A stretch of DNA of 64,000 nt. Origin: UBA5905 sp964609975 (GTDB lineage Bacteria; Bacillota; Clostridia; Oscillospirales; Acutalibacteraceae). Of the stretch, positions 32,593 to 41,843 are shown piece by piece. A program made the position numbers and the translations under genes. Under the pieces are notes generated by a model. The model was not told the origin of the DNA. It saw only the letters and a list, made by a program, of their open reading frames with translations, and did no database searches. The DNA lies in NCBI GenBank assembly GCA_964609975.1, contig CAZSTR010000002.1, positions 26,811 through 90,810 on the forward strand, in the 5' to 3' direction. The stretch's first letter is position 1. Each line of letters starts with the position of its first letter.

Positions 32593-33519
32593 ATGCGCGT
32601 TTTTGTGACCGGCGTGGGCGGCCAGCTGGGCCATGATGTGATGAATGAGCTGTATCGCCGCAGCTATGAGGGGATCGGCTCCGATGTGGCGCCGGCCTAT
32701 AGTGGCGTGGCGGATGAAAGCCCGGTGACGACAATGCCCTATGTGTCGCTGGACATCACCGACGAGGCTGCCGTGGCGGAAACGCTGGAGCGGGTGCGGC
32801 CGGACGCAGTGATTCATTGCGCTGCCTGGACGGCGGTGGACGCCGCAGAGGAGCCGGAGAACCAGGGGAAGGTGGTGGCTGTGAACGCCACGGGCACGCG
32901 TAGCATCGCCGCCGCCTGCGGCCGGCTGGGCTGCAAGCTGATGTATATCAGCACCGACTATGTGTTCGACGGCCAGGGAGAGACGCCCTGGGAGCCGGAT
33001 TGCGACGCCTTCGCCCCCTTGAGCGTATATGGGCGCACAAAGCTGGACGGTGAGCTGGCCGTGCGTGGGCTGACCGAGCGGTTTTTCATTGTACGTATCG
33101 CCTGGGTTTTTGGCGTGAACGGAAACAATTTCATCAAAACCATGCTGCGCCTGAGCGAGACCCATGACACCCTGCGGGTGGTGAGCGACCAAATCGGGAC
33201 GCCCACCTATACGCTGGATTTGGCGCGTCTGCTGGTGGATATGGTGGAGACGGAAAAATACGGGATTTACCATGCGACCAACGAGGGTGGCTTCATCAGC
33301 TGGGCGGATTTTGCAACGGAGATTTTCCGCCAGGCGGGCCGCGCCACGCAGGTGATTCCGGTGACGACGGCGGAATATGGGCTGTCGAAGGCGGCACGCC
33401 CCTTCAACAGCCGCTTGGATAAGACGAAGCTGGTCGCCCAGGGGTTCACTTCTCTGCCGGACTGGCGGGATGCGCTGGGACGGTATTTGGCCCAGCTGGC
33501 GAAGAAGGATGAGGAGTGA
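32593..33519 (+). CDS. rmlD: dTDP-4-dehydrorhamnose reductase
   Basis: The 308-residue SDR performs the final NADPH-dependent reduction to dTDP-L-rhamnose. The short N-terminal VTGVGGQLGHDV fold, AAWTAVDAAE, YISTDYVFDG and the catalytic YGRTKLDGE are the RmlD pattern. It carries AGAGGA upstream of the ATG and stands 65 bases after rmlB. The reading frame ends 7 bases before the rmlC start. Confidence 0.95.
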   Translation: MRVFVTGVGGQLGHDVMNELYRRSYEGIGSDVAPAYSGVADESPVTTMPYVSLDITDEAAVAETLERVRPDAVIHCAAWTAVDAAEEPENQGKVVAVNATGTRSIAAACGRLGCKLMYISTDYVFDGQGETPWEPDCDAFAPLSVYGRTKLDGELAVRGLTERFFIVRIAWVFGVNGNNFIKTMLRLSETHDTLRVVSDQIGTPTYTLDLARLLVDMVETEKYGIYHATNEGGFISWADFATEIFRQAGRATQVIPVTTAEYGLSKAARPFNSRLDKTKLVAQGFTSLPDWRDALGRYLAQLAKKDEE

Positions 33520-33526
33520 GCGCATT

Positions 33527-34129
33527 ATGGGACAGATTCAGGTGACCAAGGCTCCGATCGAGGGGCTGTATGTGATTGAGCCCACCGTCCATGGAGACGA
33601 ACGGGGCTATTTCATGGAGACCTATAACCAGAAGGATATGGAGCAGGCGGGGCTGGACATGGTTTTCGTGCAGGACAACCAGAGTATGTCTAAAAAGGGC
33701 GTTTTGCGGGGCCTGCATTTCCAGAAGGAATTCCCCCAGGGGAAGCTGGTGCGGGTGATTCGCGGCCGCGTGTTCGATGTGGCGGTGGATTTGCGCGCGG
33801 GAAGCGAAACCTACGGAAAATGGTATGGCGTGGAGCTGACCGCCGAGAACAAAAAGCAGTTTTATATCTCCGAGGGCTTCGCTCATGGCTTTTTGGTGCT
33901 CAGCGAGGAAGCGGAATTCTGCTATAAGGTGACGGATTTCTACCATCCGGGAGACGAGGGCGGTCTGGCCTGGAATGACCCGGCCATCGGCATCAAGTGG
34001 CCGGAGCTTGTTGGCGCCTATGCCGGAAACGCCGGCGCCGCCGGCTATGCGCTGGCGGACGGCACTCCTCTGATCCTAAGCGAAAAGGACGAAAAATGGC
34101 TGGGCTTGCAGGATACATTTCATTTTTGA
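33527..34129 (+). CDS. rmlC: dTDP-4-dehydrorhamnose 3,5-epimerase
   Basis: The 200-residue cupin epimerizes dTDP-4-keto-6-deoxyglucose at C3 and C5. It shows GDERGYFMETYN, QDNQSMSKKGVLRGLHFQ with the catalytic His, GRVFDVAVDLR and FAHGFLVLSEEAEF. A longer in-frame extension upstream overlaps rmlD and has no ribosome binding site, so the ATG at 33527 (GAGGAG upstream) is chosen. With rmlA, rmlB and rmlD it completes the pathway, so this cell makes dTDP-L-rhamnose for the glycosyltransferases that follow. Confidence 0.95.
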   Translation: MGQIQVTKAPIEGLYVIEPTVHGDERGYFMETYNQKDMEQAGLDMVFVQDNQSMSKKGVLRGLHFQKEFPQGKLVRVIRGRVFDVAVDLRAGSETYGKWYGVELTAENKKQFYISEGFAHGFLVLSEEAEFCYKVTDFYHPGDEGGLAWNDPAIGIKWPELVGAYAGNAGAAGYALADGTPLILSEKDEKWLGLQDTFHF

Positions 34130-34142
34130 GGGGGCATGAACT

Positions 34143-35303
34143 GTGCAGCATATATTCATTGTTGGGTCTAAGGGGATTCCGGGAGCGTATGGCGGTTATG
34201 AAACCTTTGTGGACAAGCTGACAGAGTATCATCGGGATAACGAACAGCTGAAATATCATGTGGCGTGCAAGGACACGGAAAACCGCGAGGAGGAATATCA
34301 TAACGCGCGCTGTTTTCATATAAAGGTGCCGAACATCGGCCCGGCGCAGGCGATTTATTATGATGTGGCGGCGTTGCATCGTTGCTGTGCCTATATTGAA
34401 AAAAATCAAATCCCCCACCCCATCGTGTATGTGTTGGCCTGCCGCATTGGGCCATTTGCGGCGCATTATCAGCGCCGTATTCATAAACTGGGCGGCGTGC
34501 TGTATGTCAATCCGGATGGCCACGAATGGTTGCGTGCAAAATGGGCACCGTCGATTCGAAAATATTGGAAGCTGTCCGAAAAAATGATGGTGAAGCACGC
34601 GGATTTGCTGATTTGCGATAGCGTGAACATCGAGAAGTATATTCAGGAGACCTATGCGGCCTTCCGGCCGAAAACCACTTTCATTGCCTATGGCGCGGAA
34701 ACACGGAAAAGTGCTTTGACGGACGAAGACGAAAAGTTGACCGCCTGGTATGCGGAAAAGGGGCTGGCTCCGGGAGAATATTATCTGGTTGTGGGACGCT
34801 TTGTTCCGGAAAACAACTACGAAACGATGATTCGGGAGTTCATGCGCAGTAAAACAGCTCGGAATTTTGCACTGATTACGAATGTCAGCGATGGTTTTCT
34901 GGAGGAGCTGAAGAAAAAAACCGGCTTGGATCGGGATCCGCGGATAAAATTTGTCGGCACCGTGTATGATAAAGAGCTGTTGATGAAAATTCGCGAAAAT
35001 GCGTATGGATATTTTCACGGCCATGAGGTGGGCGGAACCAATCCAAGCCTTTTGGAAGCGCTGGGCAGCACGCGGATAAATTTGCTGTTGGATGTGGGCT
35101 TTAACTGCGAAGTGGGCGAGGATGCGGCGCTGTATTGGACGAAAGAACCGGGAAATTTAGCGGCGCTTATCGAACGGGCGGACAGCCTGGGCGAGGAGGA
35201 AATCGTCGCGCTGGGCGAAAAGGCGAAAAAGCGCATCGCCGTAGCATATAGCTGGGAATATATCACCGGCCGGTACGCAGAGGTGTTTCTGCAACGGCGC
35301 TGA
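34143..35303 (+). CDS. Rhamnosyltransferase-like GT4 protein with DUF1972 domain (Cps2T-like)
   Basis: The 386-residue GT-B enzyme starts QHIFIVGSKGIPGAYGGYE, the DUF1972 signature found in Cps2T-type beta-1,4-rhamnosyltransferases of streptococcal capsule loci. The C-terminal half has GEYYLVVGRFVPENNYE and the donor-binding block HEVGGTNPSLLEALGS. It starts with GTG at 34143 (GAGGGGGC upstream), 13 bases after rmlC. The location right after the dTDP-rhamnose genes fits a dTDP-L-rhamnose donor, though acceptor and linkage are unknown. From here the sequence becomes noticeably more AT-rich. Confidence 0.85.
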   Translation: MQHIFIVGSKGIPGAYGGYETFVDKLTEYHRDNEQLKYHVACKDTENREEEYHNARCFHIKVPNIGPAQAIYYDVAALHRCCAYIEKNQIPHPIVYVLACRIGPFAAHYQRRIHKLGGVLYVNPDGHEWLRAKWAPSIRKYWKLSEKMMVKHADLLICDSVNIEKYIQETYAAFRPKTTFIAYGAETRKSALTDEDEKLTAWYAEKGLAPGEYYLVVGRFVPENNYETMIREFMRSKTARNFALITNVSDGFLEELKKKTGLDRDPRIKFVGTVYDKELLMKIRENAYGYFHGHEVGGTNPSLLEALGSTRINLLLDVGFNCEVGEDAALYWTKEPGNLAALIERADSLGEEEIVALGEKAKKRIAVAYSWEYITGRYAEVFLQRR

Positions 35304-35321
35304 GGAGACGATGAAACGGAT

Positions 35322-36083
35322 ATGAGCTTACAGGAAACGCATGAACAGCTGTTGGCGCTGGTAGAGGAATTTGACGCCGTGTGTGCGGCGAACCATATCC
35401 CCTATACCCTGCACGGTGGCTCTTTGCTTGGGGCGATTCGGGAGCATGGATTTATTCCGTGGGATGACGATGTGGACATGGCTATGACCCGAACGGCCTT
35501 TGAAAGACTGGAGCAGGTGCTGGCGCAGGATGAACGCTTTTATATTTATGGAGACATCAAAAAGCAGTTTCGCCGGCGGGGCGAAGATGCTTTCTGGGTG
35601 GATATTTTTGTGTGCGACCCAATAGGCACGGGGTGGAAAAGAAAGCTGAAGCTGTTTTTGCTGACCATGCTGGACATCATGAGCCGGGATAAAAACAGTA
35701 TCCAGCTGAGCCAGTTTTCGCGGTACGGTTTTGGAAAAAGACTGGCTTTTCAAGGCGCCTATTGGCTTGGAAGGCTGTTTCCCCGCAAAATAAAAACGCG
35801 CTGGTATGCCGATGTTTCTCAAAAAGGGTATGGCGCCGATGGTCGCTTTCTCCATCGAAGCAACGACCAGTATAAAGGCCGAAAAGAGGAGTTCCCCTCC
35901 AAGTGGATGGAGTCTTTTCAGAAGGTACCCTTTGAGACCTCTTCTTTGTTGGTAATGACCCATGCTCACGATATGCTGGTGAAATGCTATGGCGAGGCGT
36001 ATATGACCCCGGTGCAGGATACACGCAATCAGGACGTGCACAATCTGGTGCGCGGAGCAGGAAAAGGAGATGTGCAGCTATGA
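35322..36083 (+). CDS. LicD-family phosphotransferase (second)
   Basis: The 253-residue protein carries the LicD catalytic core at residues 31-53 (HGGSLLGAIREHGFIPWDDDVDM in spirit) and the DAFWVDIFVCDP segment. It ends four bases inside the next gene, which encodes an IspD/TarI-like cytidylyltransferase, and a reductase gene follows. That order of CDP-donor synthesis plus LicD transfer suggests that this protein attaches an alditol-phosphate to the polymer. It is only distantly similar to the LicD at 28023, so a second acceptor or donor is possible. The ribosome binding site (GGAG) is rather far, about 18 bases upstream. Confidence 0.88.
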   Translation: MSLQETHEQLLALVEEFDAVCAANHIPYTLHGGSLLGAIREHGFIPWDDDVDMAMTRTAFERLEQVLAQDERFYIYGDIKKQFRRRGEDAFWVDIFVCDPIGTGWKRKLKLFLLTMLDIMSRDKNSIQLSQFSRYGFGKRLAFQGAYWLGRLFPRKIKTRWYADVSQKGYGADGRFLHRSNDQYKGRKEEFPSKWMESFQKVPFETSSLLVMTHAHDMLVKCYGEAYMTPVQDTRNQDVHNLVRGAGKGDVQL

Positions 36084-36808
36084 ATATCGGTGTGATTTTC
36101 GCCGGCGGTATCGGAAGCCGGATGCATAGCAAGGAAAAACCGAAGCAGTTTTTGGAAATTTATAACAAGCCTATTATTATATACACCATCGAACATTTTG
36201 AGCGGCATCCGGAGATAGATGCGGTTGTTGTGGTTTGCGTAAAAGAGTGGATTCCATTTTTGCAGGAGCTTTTGTACCGTTATCGAATTGAAAAGGTGAA
36301 ACTGGTTGTGCCGGGCGGCGAAACGGGCCAGTTGTCTATTTACAACGGCTTAAAGGCGGCAAAAGAGGTAGCCGATGACGAAAAGTCGATTGTGTTGATT
36401 CATGATGGCGTGCGCCCGCTCATTAACGAAAAGCTTATCACCGAGAACATCGCCAGCGTGAAGAAAAACGGGTCGGCGATCACCACGGCCGTGGTGAAGG
36501 AAACGATTCTTGTGGTCAACGATGATGCGGCGACGATTGATTATGTGCCCAGCCGCAAAAATTCCCGGGTGGCTCGTGCACCTCAGAGCTTTTGGCTGGA
36601 TGATATTCTCGGCGCACACGAACGCTCGTTGGCAGAGGGAGAAACGAACTGTATCGACTCCTGCACAATGATGCAAAAATATGGGCATAATCTGTATCTG
36701 GTGGATGGGCCGAATGAGAATATTAAGATCACAACGCCGGAGGATTTTTATACCATGCGTGCCATTCTGGAGGCTAAGGAGAATGCTCAAATTTACGGGA
36801 TTGAATGA
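36080..36808 (+). CDS. IspD/TarI-family cytidylyltransferase
   Basis: The 242-residue enzyme joins CMP from CTP to a sugar- or alditol-phosphate. It has the GVIFAGGIGSRMHS nucleotide loop, KPKQFLEIYNKPIIIYTIEHF, VLIHDGVRPLI and the C-terminal GPNENIKITTPEDFY. The last motif is common to IspD and to TarI/AbpA-type capsule enzymes. Its place between a LicD gene (4-base ATGA overlap) and an NAD-dependent reductase gene argues for CDP-alditol synthesis such as CDP-ribitol or CDP-arabinitol, not isoprenoid synthesis. The exact substrate cannot be read from the sequence. Confidence 0.88.
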   Translation: MNIGVIFAGGIGSRMHSKEKPKQFLEIYNKPIIIYTIEHFERHPEIDAVVVVCVKEWIPFLQELLYRYRIEKVKLVVPGGETGQLSIYNGLKAAKEVADDEKSIVLIHDGVRPLINEKLITENIASVKKNGSAITTAVVKETILVVNDDAATIDYVPSRKNSRVARAPQSFWLDDILGAHERSLAEGETNCIDSCTMMQKYGHNLYLVDGPNENIKITTPEDFYTMRAILEAKENAQIYGIE

Positions 36809-36822
36809 TAGGAGAAACGCTC

Positions 36823-37902
36823 ATGACACAGCAGTTGGAAAGCCCCAAGGATGCGGTGCTGCAGGAGGATTTGGAGAAAATTGCTGCCGCTCATTTGCCC
36901 TTTGAAAAAATGAAGGAGTCCCGCGTTTTGGTGACCGGTGCCACGGGACTGGTGGGAATGTCGCTGGTCCGGGCGCTGTTGTGCGTGAACCGTCTCTATG
37001 GATTTCGTATGCAGATTGTGGCGCTGGTGCGCAATCCCGAAAAGGCGGAAGGTCTTTATGGTGATTTGTTAAAGCGCTCCGACCTGACGCTGGTGACTGG
37101 GGATGTGACGGAACCGGTGGTTATAGAAGGCGCGGTGGATTATGTGTTCCATTGCGCCAGTGTCACCGCCTCGAAGGTGATGGTGACAAAGCCGGTGGAA
37201 ACGCTGATGACGGCGGTGCACGGGACGAATCATCTGCTGGCGTTGGCGGTTGAAAAGCGGGTGCGCTCCTTTGTATATGTGTCCTCGATGGAAATGTACG
37301 GAGCGTTTACGGAGCCGGGCCGATGTGTAACGGAGCAGGAGCTGGGCTATATTGACCCGCTCCGGATTCGTAGCAATTATCCGGAAAGCAAGCGCCTGTG
37401 CGAGAATTTGTGTGTGGCTTATCACAGCGAGTACGGCGTGCCGGTGAAAATCGCCCGGTTAGCCCAAACCTTTGGCGCCGGGATTTTGCCCGGCGAAAAT
37501 CGGGTTTTTGCCCAGTTTGCCCGTAGCGCAATGACGGGTCAGGATATTGTGTTACATACCAAAGGGCTGTCGGAGGGCAATTACTGCTATACCCGCGATA
37601 CGGTAGTGGGTTTGCTGACCATTCTTCTTTGTGGAATAGACGGAGAGGCGTATAATGTAACCAATCCGCAGACGCATACCACCATTGCGGCAATGGCACA
37701 GATGGTATGTGAGCGGTTGTCCGATGGCCGGAGTCGGGTGGTGTTCGACATTCCGGCGGAGAACACATATGGCTATGCCGCAGACACGAAGATGAAGCTT
37801 TCGGCGAAGAAGCTGATGGCCTTGGGTTGGCAGCCGGAAGTGGGGCTTGAGGAAGCCTATCGGCGGCTGATGGATAGCATAAAATGTGAAAGCGAGCAGT
37901 AA
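36823..37902 (+). CDS. NAD-dependent epimerase/reductase of the extended SDR family
   Basis: The 359-residue protein has the VTGATGLVGMSLVRALL dinucleotide site, FHCASVTASKVM, VSSMEMYGAF and the catalytic YPESKRLCEN (Tyr-x3-Lys). It resembles the SDR partners found beside IspD-like cytidylyltransferases in pneumococcal capsule loci that make CDP-arabinitol or CDP-mannitol, where the SDR reduces a keto-sugar phosphate. ATG 36823 is chosen because AGGAG lies 8 bases upstream; an ATG at 36805 overlaps the previous stop but has no ribosome binding site. The reductase role is inferred from context. Confidence 0.82.
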   Translation: MTQQLESPKDAVLQEDLEKIAAAHLPFEKMKESRVLVTGATGLVGMSLVRALLCVNRLYGFRMQIVALVRNPEKAEGLYGDLLKRSDLTLVTGDVTEPVVIEGAVDYVFHCASVTASKVMVTKPVETLMTAVHGTNHLLALAVEKRVRSFVYVSSMEMYGAFTEPGRCVTEQELGYIDPLRIRSNYPESKRLCENLCVAYHSEYGVPVKIARLAQTFGAGILPGENRVFAQFARSAMTGQDIVLHTKGLSEGNYCYTRDTVVGLLTILLCGIDGEAYNVTNPQTHTTIAAMAQMVCERLSDGRSRVVFDIPAENTYGYAADTKMKLSAKKLMALGWQPEVGLEEAYRRLMDSIKCESEQ

Positions 37903-37911
37903 GGAGCGGGC

Positions 37912-38874
37912 ATGAAAAAGTTTCTGGCGATTTTCAACAAGGTGGGCGGCCGTGAAATTCTCGGCCGCTATGCGCGCGCGCATGTGCTGGTATATGCGTT
38001 GGTGATAACGGCGCTGCTAGGCTTTTCGCGCAAGGGCTTGGAAATTGTACGGTTGGCGATGAACAATCGGATTTTGTGCAAGCTTCGGCGGAAATATCAG
38101 CGGGAAATCGCCGGTTTTCAACAGGCTCAGCTGACGGTCGAAGCTCTTCCTCGTCAACAGAGCAACCGTGTTTGGGTTTGTTGGTTACAGGGGATGGAGC
38201 AGGCGCCGGCCCTGGTGAAACGGTGCTTTGCGTCGTTGCAGGAGCATTTGGTTGACCGGGAAATTGTGGTGCTGACCGAGGAGAATTATCGGGATTATGT
38301 AAACTTCTCGGAGCATATTCAGGCGAAAATAGATGCCGGGTGCATTACGCGCACGCATATGTCGGATTTGCTCCGCTTGGAGCTGCTGATTCGTTATGGC
38401 GGAACCTGGATTGACGCGACGGTGTTCTGCTCCGGCGGGGAAATCCCCGCCTATATGCTGGAGGATGATTTGTTTGTGTTCCAGAATTTGAAGCCGGGCT
38501 TGGACGGCCACTGCACTTCTATGTCCAGCTGGTTTATGACGGCGTGCACCAATCATCCGATTCTTCTTTTGACCCGGCATTTGCTGTATGCCTATTGGGA
38601 AAAGCACACGCGGATGACCGACTATTTTTTGCTACACGACTTTTTCCAGTTGGCCACAGAGGTCTATGCGGAGGAATGGCACCAGGTGATTCCCGTGTCC
38701 AATTCTGCTCCGCACATCCTGCTTTTGCGCTTGTTTGAACCTTATGACGAACGGGTTTGGAAAACGGTCACCGCAGCCACCCCCTTCCATAAGCTCAGCT
38801 ATAAGGAGCAACCGAAGGAAAAGATTGAAAATTCAAATACGTATTACGATGTGATAACTTGCTTTGGGAAGTGA
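37912..38874 (+). CDS. Capsular polysaccharide synthesis glycosyltransferase (GT32-like)
   Basis: The 320-residue protein has a hydrophobic N-terminal segment (about 25-40), then a GT-A domain with VWVCWLQGMEQAP, the long THMSDLLRLELLIRYGGTWIDATVF block that holds the WxD metal site, and SMSSWFMTACTNHP. This matches the Caps_synth/GT32 family, whose members add hexoses to capsule repeat units. AAGGAG lies 5 bases before the ATG and the gene follows the reductase by 9 bases. Donor and linkage are unknown. The membrane-proximal N-terminus suggests that it acts at the cytoplasmic membrane. Confidence 0.85.
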   Translation: MKKFLAIFNKVGGREILGRYARAHVLVYALVITALLGFSRKGLEIVRLAMNNRILCKLRRKYQREIAGFQQAQLTVEALPRQQSNRVWVCWLQGMEQAPALVKRCFASLQEHLVDREIVVLTEENYRDYVNFSEHIQAKIDAGCITRTHMSDLLRLELLIRYGGTWIDATVFCSGGEIPAYMLEDDLFVFQNLKPGLDGHCTSMSSWFMTACTNHPILLLTRHLLYAYWEKHTRMTDYFLLHDFFQLATEVYAEEWHQVIPVSNSAPHILLLRLFEPYDERVWKTVTAATPFHKLSYKEQPKEKIENSNTYYDVITCFGK

Positions 38875-38878
38875 TACA

Positions 38879-39799
38879 ATGAGCTCGTCCGAAACGAACT
38901 TGACGGTGTTGATGTCAACATATAATGGGGCCACCTATTTGTCAGAACAAATCGAATCCATCCTGGGACAAACTGGCGATTTTCGTTTGCGGCTGTTTGT
39001 GCGGGACGATGGCTCCACGGATGACACCTTGGATATACTTCAGTCGTATGAAGCGCAAGGGAAAGTGCAGTATATTACTGGCGATAATCTGCGTCCGGCG
39101 CAAAGCTTTATGGAATTGTTGCTACAAGCGGAGGATAGCGATTATTACGCTTTTGCGGACCAGGATGATGTGTGGTTAAACGGTAAAATGAGCGCTGCGT
39201 TGGATATGCTGAAAAATGAGGAAAGCCCAGCTTTGTATTTTTCAAATGCAAATCTGGTAGATGCACATCTGCAATCTTTGGGGCGCAGAGTATATAAAAA
39301 TTATCCAGCGTTAGATGTTTTTACACTTTCTTGTGCTGGGGGACTTTTAGGTTGCACCATGGTGATGAACAGGAAATTGGCGGAGCTTTTACGGCAACAG
39401 CCCCGCCCCACAAAAATGGTTATGCACGATTTTTATGTAGCACTGGTTTGCGCAGCTGTCGGCGGTAAAATTTTGTATGATGATTGTGGATATTTGCAAT
39501 ATCGCCAGCATGGAAACAATGTGATTGGCGTGTCTCACGGCTTTTTGCAAGCGATAAAATCTCGTTTACATAACATCGTGACAACGCCGAAGGTGACAGT
39601 GGATGCACAGGCGATGGAGGTGTTAACTCGCTATGAATCTCTTATGTCTCCGGAAAACATTGTGTGGTTACGGCGTGTGGCCGGCTATAGAAAAAGTCTT
39701 TGTAGTCGTATAAGGTTGGCTTTTTCCAGAAAAACCAGGTATGCGCAGAAAAACAGGGCGATAGAACTGCGGTTGGCGTTATTGTGGGGTAATCGCTGA
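38879..39799 (+). CDS. GT2 glycosyltransferase, rhamnosyltransferase-like
   Basis: The 306-residue enzyme begins NLTVLMSTYNGATYLSEQIESIL and has FVRDDGSTDDT and the metal-binding FADQDDVWL. These are characteristic of GT2 rhamnosyltransferases of the RgpB/alpha-1,3-L-rhamnosyl type. ATG 38879 has GGAAG about 7 bases upstream; a TTG five codons earlier overlaps the previous gene. With dTDP-L-rhamnose genes in the same locus, rhamnose transfer is a fair inference. A long amphipathic C-terminal helix probably holds it at the membrane. Codon third positions are AT-rich compared with the rml genes. Confidence 0.87.
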   Translation: MSSSETNLTVLMSTYNGATYLSEQIESILGQTGDFRLRLFVRDDGSTDDTLDILQSYEAQGKVQYITGDNLRPAQSFMELLLQAEDSDYYAFADQDDVWLNGKMSAALDMLKNEESPALYFSNANLVDAHLQSLGRRVYKNYPALDVFTLSCAGGLLGCTMVMNRKLAELLRQQPRPTKMVMHDFYVALVCAAVGGKILYDDCGYLQYRQHGNNVIGVSHGFLQAIKSRLHNIVTTPKVTVDAQAMEVLTRYESLMSPENIVWLRRVAGYRKSLCSRIRLAFSRKTRYAQKNRAIELRLALLWGNR

Positions 39800-39825
39800 T
39801 GAATCTTGAGTAAGGAATGGAAAGA

Positions 39826-41208
39826 ATGGAGATAGTTAGTTGGATTTTTTGGGTTGTAATATTTGTTGCAACCACATTTTTATCCGTAAAGAAAAGTCGG
39901 ACCAATCGGCGATATTTGCTGCTTTTTATGGCATGGTATCCGTTTTTGCCGAATTCTTTCGGGGTTGAATTGTCTGACTCTCTTCCTCTGTTAACTGTCA
40001 ATCGGCTGTTTTTACTGGTTTTGTTTGTGTATTATTGTTCGCGCTTCAAGGTGATTCGGCTAACTTTTTTTCGGAGGCACATTTATCTGCTGGCCTTTTT
40101 CCTGTTGGTGATTTTGGGTAATCTATGGGCAAGCTTTTCGTATTCCGGTGCCATAAAGTCCCTGTTTTCAATTGTGGTGGAGCAACTTTTTTTACTTGTT
40201 ATCCTTGTTAATATACTCAATGATCGGGACACCCTGTATGCAGGCATAGAGCTGCTTTTATGTGTATTTGCAGTCATATGTTTTGTTGGGATTTTGCAGA
40301 CAGTTACGGGATACAATTTGGCCGATGTGCTGAAAATGGTTACAACCCGCGGAGAGTTGACGGCGGAAATTGAGATGCGTATGGGGCGCGTGAGAGCGGC
40401 ATCGGTATTAAATGCGATTTCTTTCGCTAATCTTTGTGTGTTTATGACGCCGCTGATCATGTATATGTACGAGACAACAAAAAGTTTGAAATATTTAGCG
40501 TTTTTGACACTGGATTTGGTAGCGTTGATTTGCACTATGACGCGCGGAGCTCTGTTCAATTTGGCCCTTATCGTGTTAATTATGTGGATTGAACGGGGAA
40601 GGAAATTTGTTAAGCACTATATTTGGTATGCTCTTGCGGCGATAGGCGCTGTTGGTGTGCTATGCATCGTTTCATCTTCTGCGAGAAGTGTGGTAGTCGG
40701 TGTTATGCAATCGTTGCTGAATGTATTTGGGTTGAATGTGCGTATCGAAAATTTTGGAGCGAATGAAACGCGGGGAGTGATTTCGCGGACGGAGCAGTGG
40801 ACCGGTATTCTTTGGGCGCTAAAAAATTGTCCGCTGTTTGGCTTTGGACCGGATGCCTATGCGCGAGGGCTGGTGTATTATTACAGTGTGGAGGCGGGAT
40901 GGTATCCTGCCAGAGCATTGGATACAGGCTTTACCTCCATCGTTGCGCAAAACGGTTGCGTGGGCGGCGTGGCTTATTTAATTTTATATATCTGTTTGCT
41001 TGTTGGAGCATTTCGTCGTAGTTATCGTGTTCCCCAAAAAGACAATATGAACCGGGCTTTTAAGTATTGTTTTTTGCTCCTGTTTACACTAAATACCACA
41101 TCTACCTTTTTGGATCAGAATATTTTCTGGATCGTTACAGCAATGTATATTGCTTTCAACACGAACAGATTATATTCATCACCGGAAAAGAAGGAGGCGA
41201 TCTATTGA
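39826..41208 (+). CDS. O-antigen polymerase/ligase-family protein (Wzy-like)
   Basis: The 460-residue integral membrane protein has about 10-12 helices and a large extracytoplasmic loop between the last third of the helices. In that loop the segment FGLNVRIENFGANETRGVISRTEQWTG holds the arginine and glutamate residues typical of Wzy/WaaL proteins, followed by LFGFGPDAYARGL. It is the best candidate for the repeat-unit polymerase. I chose ATG 39826 on spacing from AAGGA; ATG 39817 is too close. The sequence is AT-rich, and Wzy genes are generally the most variable genes of such loci. Confidence 0.85.
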   Translation: MEIVSWIFWVVIFVATTFLSVKKSRTNRRYLLLFMAWYPFLPNSFGVELSDSLPLLTVNRLFLLVLFVYYCSRFKVIRLTFFRRHIYLLAFFLLVILGNLWASFSYSGAIKSLFSIVVEQLFLLVILVNILNDRDTLYAGIELLLCVFAVICFVGILQTVTGYNLADVLKMVTTRGELTAEIEMRMGRVRAASVLNAISFANLCVFMTPLIMYMYETTKSLKYLAFLTLDLVALICTMTRGALFNLALIVLIMWIERGRKFVKHYIWYALAAIGAVGVLCIVSSSARSVVVGVMQSLLNVFGLNVRIENFGANETRGVISRTEQWTGILWALKNCPLFGFGPDAYARGLVYYYSVEAGWYPARALDTGFTSIVAQNGCVGGVAYLILYICLLVGAFRRSYRVPQKDNMNRAFKYCFLLLFTLNTTSTFLDQNIFWIVTAMYIAFNTNRLYSSPEKKEAIY

Positions 41209-41843
41209 ATATCACAAAAAAGATGCGTTCTTTGTGGCATAAAAGGAAGCTGAAAAAGCAGTGGCGTATTCGCAATCCGCACAACCACACATATGCAGCT
41301 TCTGTTTTTCCGGTAGAGTCTGTTACGGTTGGAGAGGGAACATACGGTCCGATTCGCGCGATATACTATGCCGGTTGTAATTGTCATTTGACAATTGGGC
41401 GGTATTGTTCTTTGGCAGAGCAGACCTCGTTTTTGTTAGGTGGCGAGCATCCTCTAAACCGTATATCCACCTATCCGTTTGGGAAGTGGTTTGAATCCGA
41501 TTTTTCAGATTGCATATCCAAGGGTGACATTGTTCTGGAAGATGATGTGTGGTTGGGATATGGAGTTACAGTTCTCTCTAATGCGCATATTGGCCGTGGA
41601 TGTGTGGTTGCTGCGGGCGCGGTTGTGGTTGGAGAGCTGGAGCCTTATGGAATTTATGCAGGAGTGCCTGCCCGTTTGATTCGAAAGCGCTTTTCTGACG
41701 AAATCATTGAAAAGTTGATGCAGATAGACTATAAGAAAATCGACGGCGAATTTTATTTGAAAAACAAAGAGTTGTTTTCAACAACGGCAACTGCGGAAAC
41801 GTTGGAACGGTTATTGAACGCTTTGCAGGGAGGGGTTCTATGA
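41205..41843 (+). CDS. CatB/Vat-like hexapeptide-repeat acetyltransferase
   Basis: The 212-residue left-handed beta-helix protein has hexapeptide turns (LTIGRYCSLAEQ, GDIVLEDDVWLGYGVTVLSNAHIGRGCVVAAGAVVVGEL) and the standard end YAGVPARLIRKRF. Capsule-locus relatives O-acetylate sugars with acetyl-CoA. The start is a TTG at 41205 with GGAGG 7 bases upstream; it overlaps the stop of the polymerase gene as TTGA. The first internal ATG, six codons later, is too far from the ribosome binding site. The 3' end overlaps the next gene by 4 bases. Target sugar unknown. Confidence 0.87.
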   Translation: MNITKKMRSLWHKRKLKKQWRIRNPHNHTYAASVFPVESVTVGEGTYGPIRAIYYAGCNCHLTIGRYCSLAEQTSFLLGGEHPLNRISTYPFGKWFESDFSDCISKGDIVLEDDVWLGYGVTVLSNAHIGRGCVVAAGAVVVGELEPYGIYAGVPARLIRKRFSDEIIEKLMQIDYKKIDGEFYLKNKELFSTTATAETLERLLNALQGGVL

